DNA from: Methanomicrobiales archaeon
Lineage (GTDB): Archaea > Halobacteriota > Methanomicrobia > Methanomicrobiales > JACTUA01
DNA: 16,489 bases
Reading direction: 5' to 3'
NCBI GenBank assembly: GCA_028678635.1
Contig: JAJRDC010000194.1
Location: 1 to 16,489 of the forward strand
Shown: piece by piece, positions 13,839-16,489 of the stretch
Numbering within the stretch: the first letter of the stretch is position 1
How the letters are laid out: every line of letters begins with the position of its first letter
The notes under the pieces: generated by a model
Told to the model about the DNA's origin: nothing
The model's database searches: none
What the model saw: only the letters and a program-made list of their open reading frames with translations
Made by a program: the position numbers and the translations under genes

Positions 13839-15497
13839 ATGGCGGAATACTCGGTGCTCATCGGGGGCAGGGCTGGGGAGGGGCTGAACAAGGCAGGCAT
13901 GGTCCTCTGCAGCCTCCTCCACAGCCAGGGCTACCATGTGTACCTGTACTACGACTACCCGTCTCTGATCCGCGGGGGCCATAACTTCTCCATCATCCGG
14001 GCAGCGGAGCGGCCGATCTTTGCCCACCGGGATCGGGTCGACTTCCTCCTGGCCATGAACCAGGAGACGGTGGACCGGCACCGGACAAGGCTTTCGGAGA
14101 ACGGGATCCTGTTGTACGACGATTACACCGTCCACACCCAGGGTGGCGTGGGCCTCCCCCTGGAACGGATCCTGAAGGAGACCGGTGCCCCGGAGATTGC
14201 CCGGAACACCGGGATCATTGCCGGCTTCTCCTGCGCGGCGGGGATCCCCTGGGAGACCCTGGAGGGGGTGCTCCGGAGGGAGATCCCCCGGGGGATCGAG
14301 TCCAACCTGGCGGTGGCCAGGGCAGTGTACGGGGTCGGAAGCACACTCCGGCAGATACCGGCCCTCCCCGGAATGGGAAGGTTTCCGATCCTCACCGGCA
14401 ACGAGGCCACGGGCATCGGCCTCCTGGCCGGTGGCCTCTCCTCCTTCATTGCCTACCCCATGACCCCCACCTCCAACCTCCTCCACTTCCTGGCCCAGCA
14501 TGCCGACCGCTACGGCCTGAAGGTGGTGCACCCCGAGAACGAGATCGGGGTCATGCTGATGGCCCTCGGTGCTGCCTACGGGGGCGAACGGGTGGCGGTG
14601 GGCACCTCCGGGGGCGGGTTCTGCCTGATGACGGAGGGACTCTCCCTGGCCGGCATGGCCGAGATCCCGGTGGTCATCGTCCTGGGGCAGCGGCCGGGCC
14701 CCTCCACCGGCCTCCCCACCTACTCCTGCCAGACGGAGCTCCACTTCGCCATCTCCGCCGGCCAGGGCGAGTTCCCCCGGCTGGTGGTGGCCCCGGCCAA
14801 CCCGGCCCAGGCATGCCGCTGGTCCGCGGCGGCGCTCCGGCTGGCCTGGAAGTACCAGGTCCCGGCCTTCGTCCTCGTGGACAAGAACGTGGCGGAGGGG
14901 GCGGCGGACGTTGATCCGGCCGGGGTCCCCGCCGCCGCGCCGGCAGTGCCCGTCCCCTGGGATGGCACGGGAACCTACCGGCGGTATGCGGATACCGCGG
15001 ACGGCATCTCGCCCTGGCTCGCCCCGCCCGCGCCCGGCCAGACGGTGAAGGTGAACAGCTACACCCACGACGAGCGGGGGATCAGCACCGAGGATCCGGT
15101 CCTCACCGCACGCTTCCAGGAGAAACTGCAGCGGAAGGGGGCGGCCCTGGCCGCCGAGGTGGCCACGATGTCCCCGGTCCTCTCCACCGGCCCCGACGGT
15201 GCCCGCACCGTGCTGTTCACCTGGGGCTCCTGCACCGACGTCTGCATCGAGGTGGCGGGGGAGCGGGGCCTCCGGGTGGTGCAGCCGGTGGTGCTCTGGC
15301 CGTTCCCGGCGGCGGCCGTCAGGGCTGCCTTCGCAGGTGCGGACCGGGTGGTGGCCGTGGAGCAGAACACCACCGCCCAGCTGGCCCGCCTCGCCGCGGC
15401 GGAGGGGATCGGGGTCCACGACCGCATCCTGAAGTACGACGGGAGGCCCTTCTCCCTGGAGGATCTGGAGGCACGGGTGCGGGAGGTGGGGGCATGA
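13839..15497 (+). CDS. 2-oxoacid:ferredoxin oxidoreductase, gamma-alpha fusion subunit (KorA-type)
   Basis: This 552-residue cytosolic subunit belongs to the enzymes that oxidise a 2-oxoacid with CoA to an acyl-CoA and CO2 while reducing ferredoxin, or run the reverse carboxylation. Residues 1 to about 180 are the gamma domain (I-G-G-R-A-G-E-G near 8-15; Y-P-S-L-I-R-G-G-H at 40-48). Residues from about 187 form the alpha/pyrimidine-binding part: T-G-N-E-A (186-190), Y-P-M-T-P-T-S (206-212), H-P-E-N-E (231-235), G-T-S-G-G-G-F (255-261) and R-P-G-P-S-T-G-L-P-T (285-294). The YPxTP motif is the CoA/substrate loop of the family. ATG 13839 is the first possible start because an in-frame stop precedes it at 13830-13832. 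The TGA at 15495-15497 overlaps the beta-subunit start. The oxoacid used (2-oxoglutarate, pyruvate, branched or aryl) cannot be told from sequence alone. No separate delta ferredoxin gene is adjacent. Confidence 0.93.
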   Translation: MAEYSVLIGGRAGEGLNKAGMVLCSLLHSQGYHVYLYYDYPSLIRGGHNFSIIRAAERPIFAHRDRVDFLLAMNQETVDRHRTRLSENGILLYDDYTVHTQGGVGLPLERILKETGAPEIARNTGIIAGFSCAAGIPWETLEGVLRREIPRGIESNLAVARAVYGVGSTLRQIPALPGMGRFPILTGNEATGIGLLAGGLSSFIAYPMTPTSNLLHFLAQHADRYGLKVVHPENEIGVMLMALGAAYGGERVAVGTSGGGFCLMTEGLSLAGMAEIPVVIVLGQRPGPSTGLPTYSCQTELHFAISAGQGEFPRLVVAPANPAQACRWSAAALRLAWKYQVPAFVLVDKNVAEGAADVDPAGVPAAAPAVPVPWDGTGTYRRYADTADGISPWLAPPAPGQTVKVNSYTHDERGISTEDPVLTARFQEKLQRKGAALAAEVATMSPVLSTGPDGARTVLFTWGSCTDVCIEVAGERGLRVVQPVVLWPFPAAAVRAAFAGADRVVAVEQNTTAQLARLAAAEGIGVHDRILKYDGRPFSLEDLEARVREVGA

Positions 15498-15543
15498 CCA
15501 GCCCCACCCCTGCGGGAGGTGGGGGCATGACCGGCCCCACCCT
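15478..15543 (+). repeat. 33 bp tandem duplication spanning the alpha stop and beta start
   Basis: Bases 15478-15510 and 15511-15543 are two adjacent 33-base copies differing at one position (A15500 versus G15533). Each contains the ribosome-binding site GGGAGGTG and an ATG five bases after GGAGGTG. The first copy carries the end and TGA stop of the alpha subunit overlapping ATG 15494; the second carries ATG 15527. Because 33 is a multiple of three, both ATGs are in the same beta-subunit frame. Confidence 0.97.
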
Positions 15544-16375
15544 CGTCACCGATGCACAGAACACCTGGTGCCCCGGCTGCGGTAACTTCTCCCTCCAGCA
15601 TGCCCTGAAGTCGGTGCTCCTGGAGATGTCCGGTGGGGAGCTGCCCCTGGACCGGGTGGTGCTTGTCACCGGTATCGGCTGCCATGCCAAGATGGCCGAT
15701 TACCTGGACGTGAACTCCTTCTATGCGATCCACGGGCGGGTGATGCCGGTGGCCACCGGGATCGCGCTTGCCAACCCTGATCTCACGGTGATCTGCTGTG
15801 CGGGGGACGGGGACGCCTACGCGGAGGGGCTGGACCACCTGATCTTTGCCGCGAAGCGAAACGTGAACCTTTCCCTCTTCATCCACAACAACCGGGTCTA
15901 CGGTCTCACCACCGGCCAGTACACGCCCACGTCCCCGCTTGGCTTCCGGGGCCGGTCCACGCCGAAGGGAACCGTCGAGAAAGCCTTTAATCCCCTGGAG
16001 CTGGTGCTGGCCAGCGGGGGCACCCACGTGGCCCGGGGCTACACCCGGAAGCAGCCGCAGTTAAAGGCCCTGATCCGGGAGGCGATCAGGCACCGGGGGT
16101 TCTCGTTTGTGGACGTGCTGCAGATCTGCGCCACCTACAACGATATCCACGAGATGTACGACCGCCTCGCCTATCCCCTCGAGGGGCATGATACCGGGGA
16201 CTTTGATGCCGCGTGCCGGAGGATCCGGGAGTGGGACTACAACCGGGAAGCCCCCATTGCCCTGGGCACCTTCTACTCGGTGGAGGAACCCTCCTTTGAG
16301 GAACGGTTCCGCAGGACACCCCAGTCCCCCGAGGAACGGGAGGCGGCCATCCGGGCGTTCCTGGAGGGGAGCTGA
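15494..16375 (+). CDS. 2-oxoacid:ferredoxin oxidoreductase, beta subunit (thiamine diphosphate and 4Fe-4S, KorB-type)
   Basis: This subunit carries the thiamine diphosphate and iron-sulfur centre of the oxidoreductase. From ATG 15494 it has 293 residues; from the duplicated ATG 15527 it has 282. Visible motifs (293-residue numbering) are W-C-P-G-C-G (25-30), G-I-G-C-H (60-64), the TPP/Mg motif G-D-G-D-A-Y-A-E-G (104-112) with N132-N-R-V-Y-G-L-T (132-139) completing it, T-P-T-S-P-L-G (144-150), and Cys212 in I-C-A-T-Y-N. Cys26, 29, 63 and 212 are in the places expected for the four 4Fe-4S ligands of this family. The upstream start adds a Gly/Pro-rich 11-residue extension ahead of the conserved fold and overlaps the alpha stop as ATGA; both starts have an identical ribosome-binding site. 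The C-terminal end (E-E-R-E-A-A-I-R-A-F-L-E-G-S) looks complete. Alpha and beta form the catalytic unit. Confidence 0.94.
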   Translation: MTSPTPAGGGGMTGPTLVTDAQNTWCPGCGNFSLQHALKSVLLEMSGGELPLDRVVLVTGIGCHAKMADYLDVNSFYAIHGRVMPVATGIALANPDLTVICCAGDGDAYAEGLDHLIFAAKRNVNLSLFIHNNRVYGLTTGQYTPTSPLGFRGRSTPKGTVEKAFNPLELVLASGGTHVARGYTRKQPQLKALIREAIRHRGFSFVDVLQICATYNDIHEMYDRLAYPLEGHDTGDFDAACRRIREWDYNREAPIALGTFYSVEEPSFEERFRRTPQSPEEREAAIRAFLEGS

Positions 16376-16393
16376 AGGGCTGGAGCATCAGGA

Positions 16394-16425
16394 GCGATGG
16401 GCGTGCGGCGACCCGGTACCATCGC
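16394..16425. repeat. 7 bp inverted repeat after the oxidoreductase operon
   Basis: GCGATGG (16394-16400) pairs with CCATCGC (16419-16425) around 18 bases. It begins 19 bases after the beta stop codon. It may be a 3' hairpin of the operon transcript, but no T tract follows. Confidence 0.25.
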
Positions 16426-16453
16426 GGGGACGATCCTTCGGGGCGGTCACCCG

Positions 16454-16489
16454 TCAGATCTTATCCAGCGATCTGAGCAGATCCCGGGC
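16454..16489 (-). CDS. Possible 3' end of a minus-strand gene (partial)
   Basis: Read on the minus strand from the window edge, the codons give A-R-D-L-L-R-S-L-D-K-I followed by TGA (16454-16456). The pattern is an amphipathic helix and the codons are mostly those preferred elsewhere in the window. With only 11 residues visible this is a tentative call. The competing reading is a plus-strand frame from ATG 16397 (preceded by AGGAG), which stays open to the window end as M-G-V-R-R-P-G-T-I-A-G. Sequence beyond the window would decide. Confidence 0.28.
   Translation of the reverse strand, partial: ARDLLRSLDKI

Noticed and set aside
13701..15419. 572-codon antisense frame over the oxidoreductase alpha gene
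   Set aside because: It is the complement of a gene with firm family motifs, and its product is His/Gly/Arg-rich without a domain.
1..16489. CRISPR array, insertion sequence or prophage
   Set aside because: The only regular repeats are the TPR-coding units and short promoter-size motifs. There is no spacer-repeat pattern, transposase, integrase or terminal inverted repeat pair.

Overview
The window looks like chromosomal DNA of a high-GC methanogenic euryarchaeon, most likely of the Methanomicrobia/Methanomicrobiales. The reasons are an archaeal-type riboflavin/F420-precursor pyrimidine reductase (ArfC), a stand-alone archaeal glutamate-synthase-like flavoprotein, a 2-oxoacid:ferredoxin oxidoreductase with a fused gamma-alpha subunit, ribosome-binding sites of the GGAGGTGATC type, TATA-like promoter boxes, and oligo-T/pyrimidine tracts after genes. 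The genus cannot be fixed from this sequence alone.

Layout. Positions 1-9193 (+) hold the 3' part of a giant gene. It encodes nothing but 34-residue tetratricopeptide repeats: 90 can be counted, with one single-residue deletion, and the gene continues upstream of the window. After a 170 bp gap with a TATA-like box and a strong bulged inverted repeat comes arfC (9364-10047, +), overlapped at its end by a small, probably disordered protein gene (10023-10301, +). A 324 bp convergent gap with two GC hairpins and T tracts facing both ways separates these from a minus-strand lipoprotein (10626-11117). That gene is divergent from a GltB-like FMN protein (11280-12869, +). A gene-poor stretch of about 970 bp (12870-13838) follows. 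It carries several inverted repeats, a direct repeat, an exact palindrome and an AT-rich promoter-like block with a double palindromic GTAATTAC motif. The window ends with a two-gene operon for the alpha (gamma-alpha fusion) and beta subunits of a 2-oxoacid:ferredoxin oxidoreductase (13839-15497 and 15494-16375, +). The last 36 bases may be the 3' end of a minus-strand gene.

How the parts work together. The metabolic genes fit a strictly anaerobic archaeon: ArfC supplies the pyrimidine precursor of flavins and coenzyme F420, the GltB-like protein is an FMN enzyme of nitrogen or related redox metabolism, and the oxidoreductase links CoA-dependent 2-oxoacid oxidation to ferredoxin. The TPR protein is a pure scaffold with no catalytic domain in the visible part.

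Most notable points: the length and regularity of the TPR array; a 33 bp in-frame tandem duplication at the alpha/beta junction that duplicates the ribosome-binding site and start codon of the beta subunit; a 12 bp bulged inverted repeat at the predicted arfC transcription start; and the unassigned 970 bp intergenic region with operator-like motifs.
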